Position numbers and translations under genes: made by a program. Positions 30,541 to 43,080 of a stretch of DNA of 64,000 nucleotides are shown here, one piece after another. Every line of letters starts with the position of its first letter. Within the stretch, counting starts at the first letter, position 1. The notes under the pieces are model-generated. The model had not been told where the DNA came from and ran no database searches. It saw nothing but the letters and a program-made list of their open reading frames with translations. The stretch is from assembly GCA_963675135.1 (NCBI GenBank), contig OY776132.1:66292850-66356849 (forward strand), given 5' to 3'. Source of the DNA: Galeopsis tetrahit (lineage: Eukaryota > Streptophyta > Magnoliopsida > Lamiales > Lamiaceae).

Positions 30541-33500
30541 TAGGGGTGTGCACTGTTCGATTTGGTTAACCAAACCGTCCGTAAATCGTAGTAAATCAAA
30601 CTATAAACCGTTCTTTTTTTTTTTTAACCGTAAACCAAATCGTATTTATAAAAACCGTTCGGTTTGAAACCATAATATTTCGGGATGTTCGGTCGGTTTT
30701 GACCGAACCGTAATTTTGCTCATATTTTTTTCCTAGACACAATAATTAATAAAAATGTAAAATACAATCTCGATCAATAGAATAGACAAAATGAAATCAC
30801 AATATATAATCCAAAATATAATGGGACAATTACACTATACACCATTTCACCCTAAGTTTTTATAATTCAAGGAAAATTTTATTACAGTTACAAATCAAGC
30901 CAAATTAACAAATTAAAGTACAATTCTACCCCTACCGTTTTGATAAGAATTTCAATTTTGAAATAAGAAGATTTAATTAATTTAAGCAAAGGAAAGTCAA
31001 CTAAATCCAAAACCTTTAATAAAAATTTGAAATATTTCTTTGCTCAATAATCACGCCAAATTCTTAATTCAAATAACTTTCCTAACAGCTCATCCAACAT
31101 TAATTCCTAAAACATTTTTTATTCTCTCTCCATTGAAGCTGGAAGAAGAAAACGAAAAGCAAGAACAACGCTTGTGCAGAGAATCGTTCAAGGTATTGAG
31201 TGGAAAAATCATCTCCTGCATATTATTGTTGTTCGATTCTCTGAATAAATGATATTGGGTTTATGGAAAAAATCTGATTTTTAGGGCTTTGCATATACTG
31301 GGTTTTTCGTTAATTTTAGGAATGATTAAAAAAAAATTCTACTACATGCATTTTATAAGATGTTTCCTTCGTTGATTATACTGGCTTTGCATAAGATGTT
31401 TCCTTCTCTGTTTTCTTAGTTCTAACGATCTCTGTTTTTTGCATTTTAGAGAAACATAATAAATAGCATATGAGGTATATTCGATTCGATGATTAGATCA
31501 TTTTATAAAATCATAAAAACGTATTTTACTATTAAAAAATCTATGTATTTAGTATGGATGGGGCATATTCGTTTAAGATGTGTTTGCATGTGGCTAAAGA
31601 TTTTAATTTCCATACAATTTCGTAATATATATTTTTGCAGATGACTAGACGAAAGAGATCCGACATTCAGATTAATGAAGGAGGAAGAAAATTATGAAAA
31701 AGCGCATAAAGAAAATAGATAGCAGACTTAGTGAGTAAAGAAAGATGCATACATATAGTGTTATTCTGTTCAAGAAGTACATATTGACATGTTGTTTGGG
31801 TAAAATTTTTAATTTATCATATGACACTGAGAAAGCATGATCTGCATTTGATTACATTCGGTTTAATCATATGATACAATACATATAAATTATATTTTAT
31901 TGGTTTGTTTGGTTTGTTTTATCATTGGTTTTTGCTTGTGGTTGAATTAGAGGTATTTGTTAATAATCATATGCATAAAATAAATCATATATTAAAGAAC
32001 ATGCACAAATATAATACATATAATATAGTATATGCATACATCAATACATATAAATTATATAATACATAAATTATTCATATTAATATTCAGTATACACAAT
32101 CATACGGATAAATACATAAATTATTATCCAGATTGAAATTCATATATAGTTCTCTTTTAGTTCAAAAGTTTCCGTTTATTTGAATATATATTTCTTTTAA
32201 TTAAAATTAATTAGAAACATAAAAAGGAACCTACAAAAGGTATAAACACTATTATTTTTTTAATATAATTACTATACAACAAATATGCATAGCAAACTAA
32301 ATGTAGTATAATATATGCACAAAGTAGTTCATATATAAGTTAATATGCGAAAATTTAATACATATAATAGCATATATGCATTAAAAATACATATAACGTA
32401 TAATATGCATAACTATAATACATAACAAGATCGAATATATATATCCTTTAATTTAATATTTTCATTATTGTTATTTAGAAATATAAAAAATAATAATATA
32501 GATGCTATAATAAAGGATATTTGACTATTTTGAAAATTGATATATTAAATTATATGACAAAAAAGTATTAGAATTTATTTATAAAATGATACAAAAATTA
32601 TTAGAGATATATGTCAAAATTATTAAAAATAATACATATTAAAAACTATTTGTTTAATATTTTATAGATACTGAGGATATTTTATTAAATTACGTGTAAT
32701 TGTTGTTAGAAGCTTTGAAAAATTAATTAATTGAATAAGAATAAATAAAATATTAAAAACACATTTATAACTATTAAAAGAGAATTTATAATTAATTTAT
32801 TCGAACAACATTGCAGTTAAAAAGCTTTTAAATATGATAAATGTTATTTAATTATATAATTAATGTTGAATAATTTAAAGAGATGTTGCATTAATTGAGG
32901 GAGTAATGAAAACAATGAATTGAATGAGTACATTCGATTTCAACCGTAAATGGAAAGGTCAACTACAAATAAGGAAAACTTATTCAAATTGTAACCCTCA
33001 GAATTGAGTTGAGGGCATATTAGGAATGTAAAATATAGATTTGTCTTAAACTGTAATGTCCAGAATTTTTGCCTTGAATTAAAAGATGGGCTTGGATCTT
33101 GGTCTATATTGTTAATAAACTCAAATATAAGAATTAATAGAAGAAATGCTATTACAACGTTCACAAACTAGTTGTTAAAAAAATAACTAAATAACCACAC
33201 TAAAAGAAACAACAAACTTCTATCTTCTTCAAGATTTCAGATTGAGTGAGATTGTGAGAGGCTGAGAACACCATGCAAGTAGAGGCGCTAAATTAGTACT
33301 CCAGTAAATAGAAGAGAATGGGTAGAATTTCTGACTATGAGCAATTGAGCTTGTCGGCTTGAAAAATGTTTTGGGTTTACTAGTTTAGGGATTATGTAAT
33401 ATAGAGAATATAAATTTATAATATATATAATATTTATTTAGATAATATTATATAATATATATATTTTTATATATAATATATATATAAAATATGTTCAGTT

Positions 33501-33682
33501 TGGTTCGGTTTTTTGCGGTTTTTCATTAGTGAAAACCGTAAATTAAATCATACTAAAAAAATTAATTTTAAAAATCCTAAACCGAACCGTAAATAAAAAT
33601 TTGAACCATATTAAATGGTCTGGTTTGGTTTGGTTTGGTTCGATCGGTTTGGTCAGTCTGAATCATACTTTGTACACCCCTA
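30541..33682. mobile_element. hAT-type element with 8-bp target duplication (3.1 kb)
   Basis: TIRs are TAGGGGTGTGCA and TGTACACCCCTA (11 of 12 paired). TATATATG flanks at 30533-30540 and 33683-33690. Subterminal regions are dense in AACCG/CGGTT motifs, as in hAT elements. No transposase domain was seen. The interior has a 70-aa frame at 31040-31252 (unknown, KLEEENEKQEQRLCRES) next to intron-like sequence, possibly a captured fragment, and an AT-rich block with many ATACATATAA motifs (31860-32430). Confidence 0.85.
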
Positions 33683-33690
33683 TATATATG

Positions 33691-34111
33691 TATGATTATA
33701 TGTTGTTAGGTATATTGATTTCACCTCTCTTACTTTTAAATACAGTCGGTTAGAAAATTAATATAAATGAATTAATTTCACACCTCTCAATAATTATTTA
33801 AACTTTTAAATAAATAAAATTCTTTCATGGTATTAAAGCTTCATTTCTTAGCTCAATTAAAAAATTTCATTCAATAACCCTCTTTACTAGAGGATAGAGG
33901 CGGGGGTTTAGACTTGTTCATGTCCTTACTTCAAATCTCGTTGTACAAGTTCGGACTTTATGCAGTCCGGTTCCATATTATAATCGTGTATATATATATT
34001 ACGATTTTATATGTGATCATGATTTTACGATTGAGTCAACAATTTTATTAGTCAAGTTTGTATATGGTAGGAGTAGTATATAGTTTGCTGAAAACATTTA
34101 GCTGAAAATAT
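33691..34111. other. Gene-free gap between elements
   Basis: No ORF or element ends recognised. A short TA run lies near 33992-34000. Confidence 0.5.
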
Positions 34112-34114
34112 TTA

Positions 34115-35059
34115 GGAGGATGTATTCAATTGAGATTCTGTTGCATTTTTTTGGACTTTAAAAAGTCAGTGGATTTAGAAAGTCCATAGATTCTATGCAG
34201 AGTTTGACTGACTTTTTTATTCATTTATATGGATTTTCATTGATTTGACAGAATTCTAAAATACACATTTTTTTATTAATTTACATGGATTTCCATAAAC
34301 TACGCCCCTAAAACTATGGATGCAAACGTATATCGAACACACTTGTATATAAAAAAAATTATCTAAATTATTTAGAAAAAATACCAAAAATATATTAGTT
34401 CAAAAAAAAAATTATTATTCATCATTATTATTCTTATACCTAGGCTTCAGTTCTGTGTTGTAATTGGTTTTGAGAAAGTAATTCCAAATTTTCTCTTCCA
34501 TGTCGAGATGATATTCGATTGGAAATTCATGACATTCTTTCCGAAGAAAGTTATCTGCTTGTATTTGAAATGGGAACAGTACTAACTCTGCTTGTGTTTG
34601 GAATTGGAATGTTTGAAATGGGAATGCTTATTGAAGAACATAGTTACGTTTCTTGATATTATTTCGTTTGAAGAAGAGGGTTGTGTAGGATTTTGTGGTT
34701 CGAATTACAGCAAGAATGTCTGTATGTGCTTTCGAAGGAGACTTTGAAATTTTGTTAGAAGAACAACAATTTTTTTTTTCTTCTCTTTCAGGGCCTTCTG
34801 AGAGAATCCGCTGAAATCTCTAGTTTTTAGAAGAGATTTTGAATAGTGAAATTTATTTATATTTTTGAAGGAGAATCCAACGAAATCCATAGAGTATTAA
34901 AATCCTTAGATTGTTGAATACCTAAAGATTTCTAAAGACTTTTTAAAATCCGTATTGAATACCTCAAAATTTTGAAAGACTTTTAAAAATCCGGATTGAA
35001 TACCCCATATTTTAAAAGTCCAAAAAAATCCAACAGAATATCAATTGAATACACCCTCC
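34115..35059 (-). mobile_element. PIF/Harbinger-type element, family B, with transposase remnant
   Basis: Ends GGAGGATGTATTCAATTGAG / CAATTGAATACACCCTCC, flanked by TTA (34112-34114 and 35060-35062). On the - strand, at about 34400-34565, a broken frame reads DNFLRKECHEFPIEYHLDMEE, matching the C-terminus of PIF/Harbinger DDE transposases (HNFLRKE...DEFPVE...). The same terminus and remnant occur in 52116-53135. The DDE core is absent. Confidence 0.8.
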
Positions 35060-35299
35060 TTAGGGCATTTTGGGATTTTGAGAATTTTGAAATTCGGATA
35101 TCAAAATTTAGTGAATTTTAAAATTCTAATACTTTTTATGTTTTGTGTTTGTTTTGGAATTTATGTAGAGTAAGATTTAATTTTATAGTATAGAATTATA
35201 TGTTTTATTTATATAGGGTTTGTAGATATTTATAGTGTTGACTTTTATAGGATTATATGGTGGGATTTTGAAATCTTGAATCAAAATCTCAAACTGTAA

Positions 35300-36581
35300 G
35301 GCGGTGTCTGTTTTGGGATTGGTCAATCTGAATTTGGATTGGCCCAATCTCAATTCAATCTCTCTCAATCCAAATGCAAATTCAAATACCAATTCACCCC
35401 TATAATACACCTATACACCTATTTTTATACAATCAAATCATTCATTTTCTCTCCTACTTTTTTCTCTCTTTTACTTTTCTTTCACACACTCATTCTCACT
35501 CCTACTTTCTTCTCTTTCTTACTTTTCTTTCACTACTAACAATAATAAAGTTAAATCTACCCCTACTTCTCAATCCTTAACCAAACACAACTTAGACTAT
35601 CTTTATCGGGAGGGCATCCACGCCCCCGGCCCACATACGACAAACTAAAGCAAAAAAAAAAAAATGTAAAATATGGCCACTCCTCGGACCGTCCGAAGCC
35701 CTTGAGGCTGTCCCAGTTTTCCAAAAAAAAAAAAGTGACACATGTCACTTGTTCATTGGTTATTTAAATTTTGTTTGAATAAATTTTATAATTTTAGTTT
35801 TATAATATTATTAATAAAATAAAAATATATATAAATTATATTAAAAATTATAATTTTTTTTGTTAATAAAATAAATAGGGACCAATATTGATAGGTTTTG
35901 TATCACAGTTTCCTTTCTTCAAATTTTACTATCAGTCTATCATTATAATTATTCAAGCTCTCAAGATTATCAAAATTATCAGTTTTCTCCAAATATGAAC
36001 CATGCATAATATGAATGAGAAGCTCATATTGCTCTTAAAAATGACTTGATTGAGCACATATGACAAAAATTCGACAATGATAATTAAACATGTAATTTTC
36101 GTTTTTTGCATTGTTGTATTTTATACATCTATTTGTAGCTTAATTTGTTTATTTACTATATTGTATTTCAAATTTTCATCTCTTGTAATTTAATTTTATT
36201 ATTGAGATTGTAGTTTATTTTAATTGTATGGTAAAATGGTTTTTATTACAATTTATAAATTATTAATCCCAAATAATTTAATAGATTTATTAGATATTTT
36301 AAATATAATAAAAATTGATTATAGATAATATATAATTAAAAAATAATATATTTGAAGGTTGGGGTAGGTTGTTGATAAAGTATGACAAAATGAAAAGAAG
36401 AAGGGTGTGTATGTGGACGAGAGAGAAATTATTTACTATTTATTAAAAGGGTGGGGTGTGGGGAGGGCATGGATAAAGATAGTCTTACACATAATTACTA
36501 TTCATGGATTCCACCACAATCTCAATCCAATCCACCACAATCTCAATTCAATCCACCACAATCCCAAACCAAACACCACTT
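35300..36581. mobile_element. TAA-type TIR element, middle of the nest
   Basis: Left GGCGGTGTCTGTTTTGGGATTG and right CAATCCCAAACCAAACACCACT are inverted. TAA lies at 35297-35299 and 36582-36584. An alternative right end (CAATCCTTAACCAAACACAAC at about 35571-35591) would make it only 292 bp, so the limits are uncertain. Confidence 0.5.
35595..36484. mobile_element. TTA-type TIR element, innermost of the nest
   Basis: GACTATCTTTATCGGGAGGG at left and GATAAAGATAGTC at right are inverted. TTA flanks both sides (35592-35594 and 36485-36487). 890 bp, with GC-rich ends and an AT-rich interior, no transposase seen. Confidence 0.75.
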
Positions 36582-36727
36582 TAACGGGAATGGAGTTTCG
36601 AAATCAAAAATCCGGATTTCTCATCCCAAAACAAACATGCCCTTAAATTAGCTTCTAATTTTATTATATTTCGTGACACCATCGTCAATTAATGAGACTT
36701 CCCGCCCCTGCAAAACAAAAAATGCTA

Positions 36728-37010
36728 CTCCCTCCGTCCCACAGGAATTTGCACACTTTTTATAAATGGATGTCCCATATTAATTTGCGCACCACATAAA
36801 ATGAAATATTTTCCTAACCCCCACCCTCAAAATATACTCTTAGTTACTCATATGTCATTACTTTTCCACACTCAATCTACTTTTTACTTTACTTTATTCA
36901 TAAAACTTTACAAAACTACCCCTTAAAATATCACTCATTACACTTTTTCTTACACATTTCTTAAATTGTGTGTCATCCCAGATGTGCAAGTTCCTATGGG
37001 ACGGAGGGAG
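36728..37010. mobile_element. Stowaway MITE copy 1 (283 bp)
   Basis: CTCCCTCCGTCCCACAGGAA to TATGGGACGGAGGGAG. Left flank TA, right flank CA (one base changed). The interior has the conserved CACTTTTTxTTACACAT and CTCAATCTACTTTTT blocks. Confidence 0.85.
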
Positions 37011-37717
37011 CAGTTGAAGGTAAGGAGTACAAGCAACATCAGTACTACTAGTAATATACTGTATTATTAACAAAAAAAATTAGTCTACGTTGAGTTGAGT
37101 AATGATTTTTTTTTTTGAAGCAAGTTGAGTAATGATTATTAAAAAAAAAAACACATACTGTGCTTGATTCTCTTAATTAATTAGCATGTTGATTATTTAG
37201 AAAACAATTCCCACCTTACAAGGTATCATATTCTCAAGTACCATGTAATAGCTTCCAACATTTGTCCACAATACATGCATGCCTAATATTGTTATGAGAA
37301 ATCGTATATTTCTAATTAAGTAATCTAATTATAATTTTTTATAAATTGTAACCGTCGGTTCTGTAATGATTTACATATCTTGACCAGTTCACTTTTTTTA
37401 AAAAATTATTTAATATTGTGTGTGGTTAAATAATTAAAAGGCATCCAATATATTCTACTCATTTTTATTATTAGAAATTTAATATAAAAATGAATTAATT
37501 TCATATTTCTCTATAACTTTAAAAACTTTTAAATGATAACATAAATTTTTTTATGTTATCAGAAACTAAAATTTTCATTCACATAAAATAATTTTGAACC
37601 AAAACGTATCGACAAATTGAATGCCCAGATTAGTAATTAGAGGGAGCATGGATTTGAAAGTTATTTGCCACCAACCAATCATATTTCAATTCACCCAACT
37701 ACCCTCTTACAATTATA
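37011..37717. other. Gene-free stretch between two Stowaway copies
   Basis: AT-rich; a 15-bp AGTTGAGTAATGATT duplication near 37092 and 37123. Nothing else. Confidence 0.5.
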
Positions 37718-37719
37718 TA

Positions 37720-38002
37720 CTCCCTCCGTCCCATAGAAACTTGCACACTTGGGATGACACACAATTTAATAAATGTGTAAGAAAATGTGTAATGAGTGAT
37801 GTTTTGAAGGGTAGTTTTGTAAAGTTTTATGAATAAAGTAAAGTAAAAATTAAATTGAGTGTGGAAAAGTAATGACATATGGATAAATAAGAGTATATTT
37901 TGACGGTGGGAGTTATGAAGATATTTCATTTTTGAAGTGTGCAAATTGGTATGAGACATCCATTTATAAAAAGTGTACAAATTTTGTGTGAGACAGAGGG
38001 AG
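37720..38002. mobile_element. Stowaway MITE copy 2 (283 bp, opposite orientation)
   Basis: CTCCCTCCGTCCCATAGAAA to AGACAGAGGGAG, with TA on both sides (37718-37719 and 38003-38004). Same family and same length as copy 1, but the interior runs in the reverse direction. Confidence 0.85.
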
Positions 38003-38004
38003 TA

Positions 38005-39106
38005 TCGTCTTCTATTTGTGTACATGCATGTTTACTATACTTGATTACGCCTATTATTAATTTATAATTAAAAACTATGGTCTGATTTGAAAATTGATTA
38101 ATAGAGGTAGGGTAGGCACCCACCTATTTTCTCAAAAAAATAAAATCATTATATATCTGCCAAAGTGATTAAGGAATATTTGGGAATTACAAAATCCACA
38201 ACACCGAACTAATTATTGGAGTAATAGATTGTGTAAAGATTTTATTGGAAAATAACGACATGCATGGTTGGGTCCATCTGAGACTGAGAGTGCGACATAT
38301 TTTATTTGAGTAATAGATTGAAAATTTATTTAATTATTTTAGACTGCAGATGCACTGAATAATACATATAAATAACAATATTCGTATACAAATTAATGGG
38401 TAAAATAGAAAATTAAAAATTAAACTCAAATGTAGCCTTGTTCCGACACAAATTTGGCCGAAACTAGAAACTTAAAAAGTTGAATGTGAGTATGTATGAT
38501 CCAAATTAATTCAAAAGAGACAGAATTTGGGTATGGCGAGAAATGAAATTGAACAATATATATATATATATATACACGTGGTCCCAATTTCTTAAAAATA
38601 ATTCGACATCTCATAGTCGATCACATGGAGCTAGATATGACAAAGGAATCATATATAGACTGCCTGCCTGAGTTTAATTTGGGTAGTTCAATTGAATTCT
38701 AATTTTAAGTAGTACTCCGTGACATATATTTGACCAACAATACTATTTATTGAAAAATGTCCTTAATTAATGATCTTCAAGAAAATTCAGACATATAAAC
38801 CCTAGTTAACTCCGTTCACAATTCAACATTTTGAATATGTTAATTTCGAATATAGATCACCTTCTGTACAGGAGGTCCTGTGCATTGATGATCCTTGTCC
38901 GTTAATTTCTACTGCATTTAATATCCATGTATATATTTGTGTGTGTGGGTGTATCTCACAGTAGTGTTGTGTGTCACTAAACAATAAGCACAAAAAGTGC
39001 AAGAAAATATGACCCCATTAGGTATAATATGCATCACAAGAGTTGATTAGAAGCTAGATTTGTTTGAATGGCTCCATTTTCCCTATGTGGGGCCTCATAA
39101 TCTTCC
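38005..39106. other. XTH upstream region
   Basis: No ORF. Contains a (TA)n run ending at a G-box CACGTG (38575-38580), about 600 bp before the XTH start. A G-box at that distance may bind bZIP/bHLH factors; its use is not shown by sequence alone. Confidence 0.4.
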
Positions 39107-39114
39107 TATTTATA
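39107..39114 (+). promoter_or_regulatory. TATA box of the XTH gene
   Basis: TATTTATA in the context TTCCTATTTATACACCCC, 61 bp before the ATG. A start about 30 bp downstream would give a short 5' UTR of some 30-40 nt, common for this family. Confidence 0.6.
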
Positions 39115-39174
39115 CACCCCACACTTTGACACAAAGTAAATCACATGCAGTAGTGCCATTACTTGCAACATTAT

Positions 39175-41447
39175 ATGGCTCTCATTCAGCTTGTTTATCT
39201 TCTTTGTTTGTTCACTTTGAGTTCCTACAATGCTGCTGAGGGCCCACCACCCCCTGGATACTACCCCAGTTCAAGAATTGCCTCTACACCTTTTGAACAA
39301 GTTTTCACCAATCTCTGGGGCTCCCAGCATCAGACCATAGACCAGGGAACACTCACTATTTGGCTTGATAAAACTACCGGTAAGTAATGTTCATTCAATT
39401 GGTCCCATTCTTTTTTTTTCGTAAAATGTTACTCCTTAATTGGTTCGATTTTTGTCTTAAAGTTGTCAGAATTTGAAGTATAAGTTGTTTCATAGATTTT
39501 TTTACGGAAAAGACAAAAGTTATGAAATCAATTCTACACCTCACACGCTAAAATTATTTTCCAAAATGAATTTTGACTAGTTATGAGATTAAATTGAGAA
39601 ACTCAATTTTTTTGAGACATTTTGTTATGGAACTAAATGGATTTTAAATCAGTTGATTAATTATGATATGTCAACATTAATTATTTGTTGGAAATGTATT
39701 TTCAAGAAAGTAATTGTCCTACATTAAATGCATTTAATTTGTTACGTAGATTATTCTACAATTAATTAAATATTTAATTTTGTAATAGTGTGTATTATGT
39801 TGTTACATACAGGAAGTGGATTTAAATCGCATAGGCCTTACTCCTCTGGTTATTTCGGGGCTGCCATCAAGCTCCAACCTGGTTACACTGCCGGAGTCGA
39901 CACCTCTTTCTACGTAAGAAACGAAACAAAAACGGGTTATCGCAATTCGTCCAAATTTAATAAGTCTATTTTTTTTTTTTTAATAGTTCAAATGCTCATT
40001 TTTTAAAATGGAAATATTTATTTTCATAATACACTAATGCACCCTTCAAAACAATTAAAATTCCTTAAAACTGTGACAAAGAACAAAGAAATCATACTTA
40101 TTATGTATGGACAGAGGGAGTATAGTAGTAGTTCATCTAATATTTGCTATAATTTGACTCAACTGTATCTAAAAGTCTGAACTTGTAAAATATGTGTAAC
40201 TCATGATCTACTGATATTAAATTGTCGACTCGATCGACTAACATTAAAATTGGGGCGCAGCTATCGAACGTGGAAGAACATCCGGGGGAGCACGATGAGG
40301 TCGACATAGAATTTTTGGGAACAAGAGGGGATAAGCCGTATGTGGTGCAGACAAATGTTTACATAAGAGGGAGTGGAGATGGTAATAACATTATTGGTAG
40401 AGAGATGAAATTCCATCTTTGGTTTGACCCCACCCAAGATTTTCACAATTATGCCATTCTCTGGAATCCAACTGAAATTATGTGAGTCCACTCTTCCAAT
40501 AATCCAAACATCATTATCATTTTTTTTCTTTTTGCTTTTACATAATGCGACAACTATATATCATATATACCTAATTCTTTAATTAATATTTTTATTTCCT
40601 ACGATTTGGACAACCATATTATATCTTTTTTCTAATGCATGGTTTTATTTTTTTTGCGTTTATTAAAAATATTTTCTACCTAATTCATAAACAAACATAT
40701 TTTCTACCCCACTCGATCAATTACTTCATATGTTTGGAAGAATTAAAATTACTATACCAGACAAAGATTTTTTCTAATTCAAGACTCGTGAGAAGAAGAA
40801 AAAAAAAATACACTATACTCGAGGGCCCATAGTAGGCACTATGTCAATCTATCACCAAGTTACAATCTCAATTATTGATGATATATGACATGCACATAAT
40901 GTGGTACTTTTAGCTTCAAGTTATGTACCTTGTCGCATAGCTTTAAATTATGATAAATTCTAGTATGTAATTAGTTGTATATCATGTTGTTCAATTGAAT
41001 TTTTGGTCCATCAAGTTAAAATCAAGTTAAAATTAGTTTAACTGTGCACAAAAGTGTGACTTTTAAATTAATTAATGGTATTGAGTGTTAAAATGCAGAT
41101 TTTACGTTGATGACGTGCCAATAAGAAGGTACCCGAGGAAAAGTGACGAGACATTTCCATTGAGGCCCATGTCCGTGTACGGCTCCATTTGGGACGCTTC
41201 TCCATGGGCCACGGAAAATGGCCGATACAAAGCTGACTACACTTACCAGCCATTTGTAGGAAAGTACCAAAATTTCAAGATAGATGGTTGCGCCGCCTCC
41301 TGCCACCTCATCTCCGGTTCTCCCACTGCCTCCACCGGCTTGAGCCACCAGCAACACGCGGCGATGACATATGTCCATAATAATTATATGATTTATGACT
41401 ACTGTCGAGATCCACAGAGGGCTCATAACCTAACACCCGAGTGTTAG
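39175..41447 (+). CDS. XTH: Xyloglucan endotransglucosylase/hydrolase, group III-A (XTH31/32-like)
   Basis: Four exons: 39175-39379, 39813-39913, 40261-40481, 41099-41447. All introns are GT-AG (433, 347 and 617 bp), and the joined frame has no stop and gives 291 aa. Residues 1-22 form a signal peptide (MALIQLVYLLCLFTLSS), so the enzyme goes to the wall. The GH16 active-site motif HDEVDIEF is at 113-120, with the nucleophile Glu115, helper Asp117 and acid/base Glu119 intact. GDKPYVVQTNVYIRGSGDG and the C-terminal XET_C part with the expected Cys residues and a TPEC end follow. Family enzymes cut and rejoin xyloglucan; group III-A members such as AtXTH31 are mainly hydrolases. The PPPPGYYPSS start and the lack of an NxS/T site after the catalytic motif fit III-A. 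The first exon could be called 12 bases longer only from a TTG, so ATG 39175 is chosen. It appears functional. Confidence 0.93.
40100..40120. mobile_element. Stowaway MITE end inside XTH intron 2
   Basis: TGTATGGACAGAGGGAG followed by TA is one terminus. No matching left end within the 347-bp intron is clear, so it is a solo remnant. Confidence 0.5.
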
Positions 41448-43080
41448 TTTTGGTATCGTTAATACACGTCATTTTAATGATTAATTTATATTTGACGTAT
41501 ATTGATGGTACCACTTTAATGTTTCACTATCTAGTGTTCAAAATGAACAAAAGTGAAACACGAAAAATGGAACAGCTAAATTGATCTATGGATTGATAGT
41601 GTTAATAGAATATGAAATTAATACTAATATTATGTAAAACAAAGGGTCCGAACTAAGATATTGGTTACTGGATGAGTATTTTATATCTTCAATTATGTGA
41701 AATTGTTGTTATGTCGTAAGGTTAGTGATTCATGAGCTCACATGAAAAACAAATATGTAAGGATGTATCTTTTTGTTTTCTTTGGGAGTGAATTTATACA
41801 GTGGCATGAGTTATATATATATATTTTTTTTTGGCAAATCTCTCAAATTAATTTATTGCCCACATAAAATTATTTAGATTATTATTTTTCACTAACTATG
41901 CAAATAACAAATACTAATAAAAAATATTATGTAAAATCAATTAATATTATTCACTGAAACAACTAATAACTACTCCGTAATATAGTTCAGTATAAACACT
42001 AATATTGTTTTTAAAAAAATTAATATTGTCAAAAAAAATACATGGTTGTATTTGGATGAGGATTTAGATATGAATTTTAAATTTATAATTTAAATTCATC
42101 CAATTTGTTTGGATTAAAAAATAAATGAATTTAAAATTCTTAACATCACCGAAACTATTAAGAAAATAAGTAAATTGGGCTATGGGTATTATTATTTGCA
42201 AACTGCATATTTTATGAAGTTGACCCACAAAACTAAATAATTAGCCCATAAATATTCTGGGCCAACTCATTGCCAACAGTACTTTGGGCTCAAGTAAATG
42301 CATATTTAAGGCTAGTTTTAAAGTAAAATTCTAGTTGGATAATTATCTTACAAGACGACGCTAGATTCTATCATGTTTATCGAACTGACCCTAAAGGGTC
42401 ACAAATTAAATGGACTAGAGTCTTATTCGATACGATCTTAACGGATCGATAAAAATTGAAATCTAACTCTAATCTAGCAGATCACGTGCTAAACGAGTCA
42501 TTAACGGACCACAAATAAAAAAGTTTAAAAAATTGTTTTTTTAAAAAATATAATTTACGTCGTCGCTGCAATGCTAGTTGTTTTTTGTGGCTTCTCGCTT
42601 CCGTGTTGACTATAGCATCGACGAATGATATAATCAAATGATGTTTGTGAATTGTTTTTTAAAATTCTCTAAGTTATGAAATCTCTATCAATAACTTGAA
42701 ATTAAAAAAATTATAAAATAGTTAAAATAACTAATACTCATGGGCTGGTCAATCTGAAGTGTGAGTCGTAATATAAAGTGTGGATGAACAATGGGTCGTG
42801 CAAAATGTAAATGTGGGTGTGAATTTTATTCGTTACCAAATTGGAATATATATATAATTATCCGGGCTGACCCTGATGGTCCCTACCCGTGGGGGTATGA
42901 GACGAATAATTAGAGTATTTGGTGTGCTCTAAATGTTAGAAAAATAACTAACTTTTCAAGATAACTAGTTTGCTGATTCCCTATGGGCCTAGGATTAGCT
43001 CATCAACTGATTGTTATCTATTAGAGTTAAGTGCAGAAATATAATGTGTCCATAATTATACTCGTCTACTATACATTTTT
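41448..43080. other. XTH downstream region and gene-free stretch
   Basis: No ORF. A small imperfect palindrome at about 42046-42145 (TTGTATTTGGATGAGGATTT... ) is probably a MITE like 19325-19465. No polyadenylation signal could be assigned with confidence. Confidence 0.45.

Larger units (their letters stand above)
35063..36643. mobile_element. TTA-type TIR element, outermost of a nest of three
   Basis: Ends GGGCATTTTGGGATTTTGAG / CATCCCAAAACAAACATGCCC-like, flanked by TTA (35060-35062, shared with the neighbour's right duplication, and 36644-36646). It abuts the previous element with no spare base. Harbinger-like by target choice. No coding. Confidence 0.65.

Noticed and set aside
36407..36651. 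Two overlapping Pro/Asn/His-rich ORFs
   Set aside because: They fall on TIR sequence with a repeated TCCACCACAATCTCAA motif.
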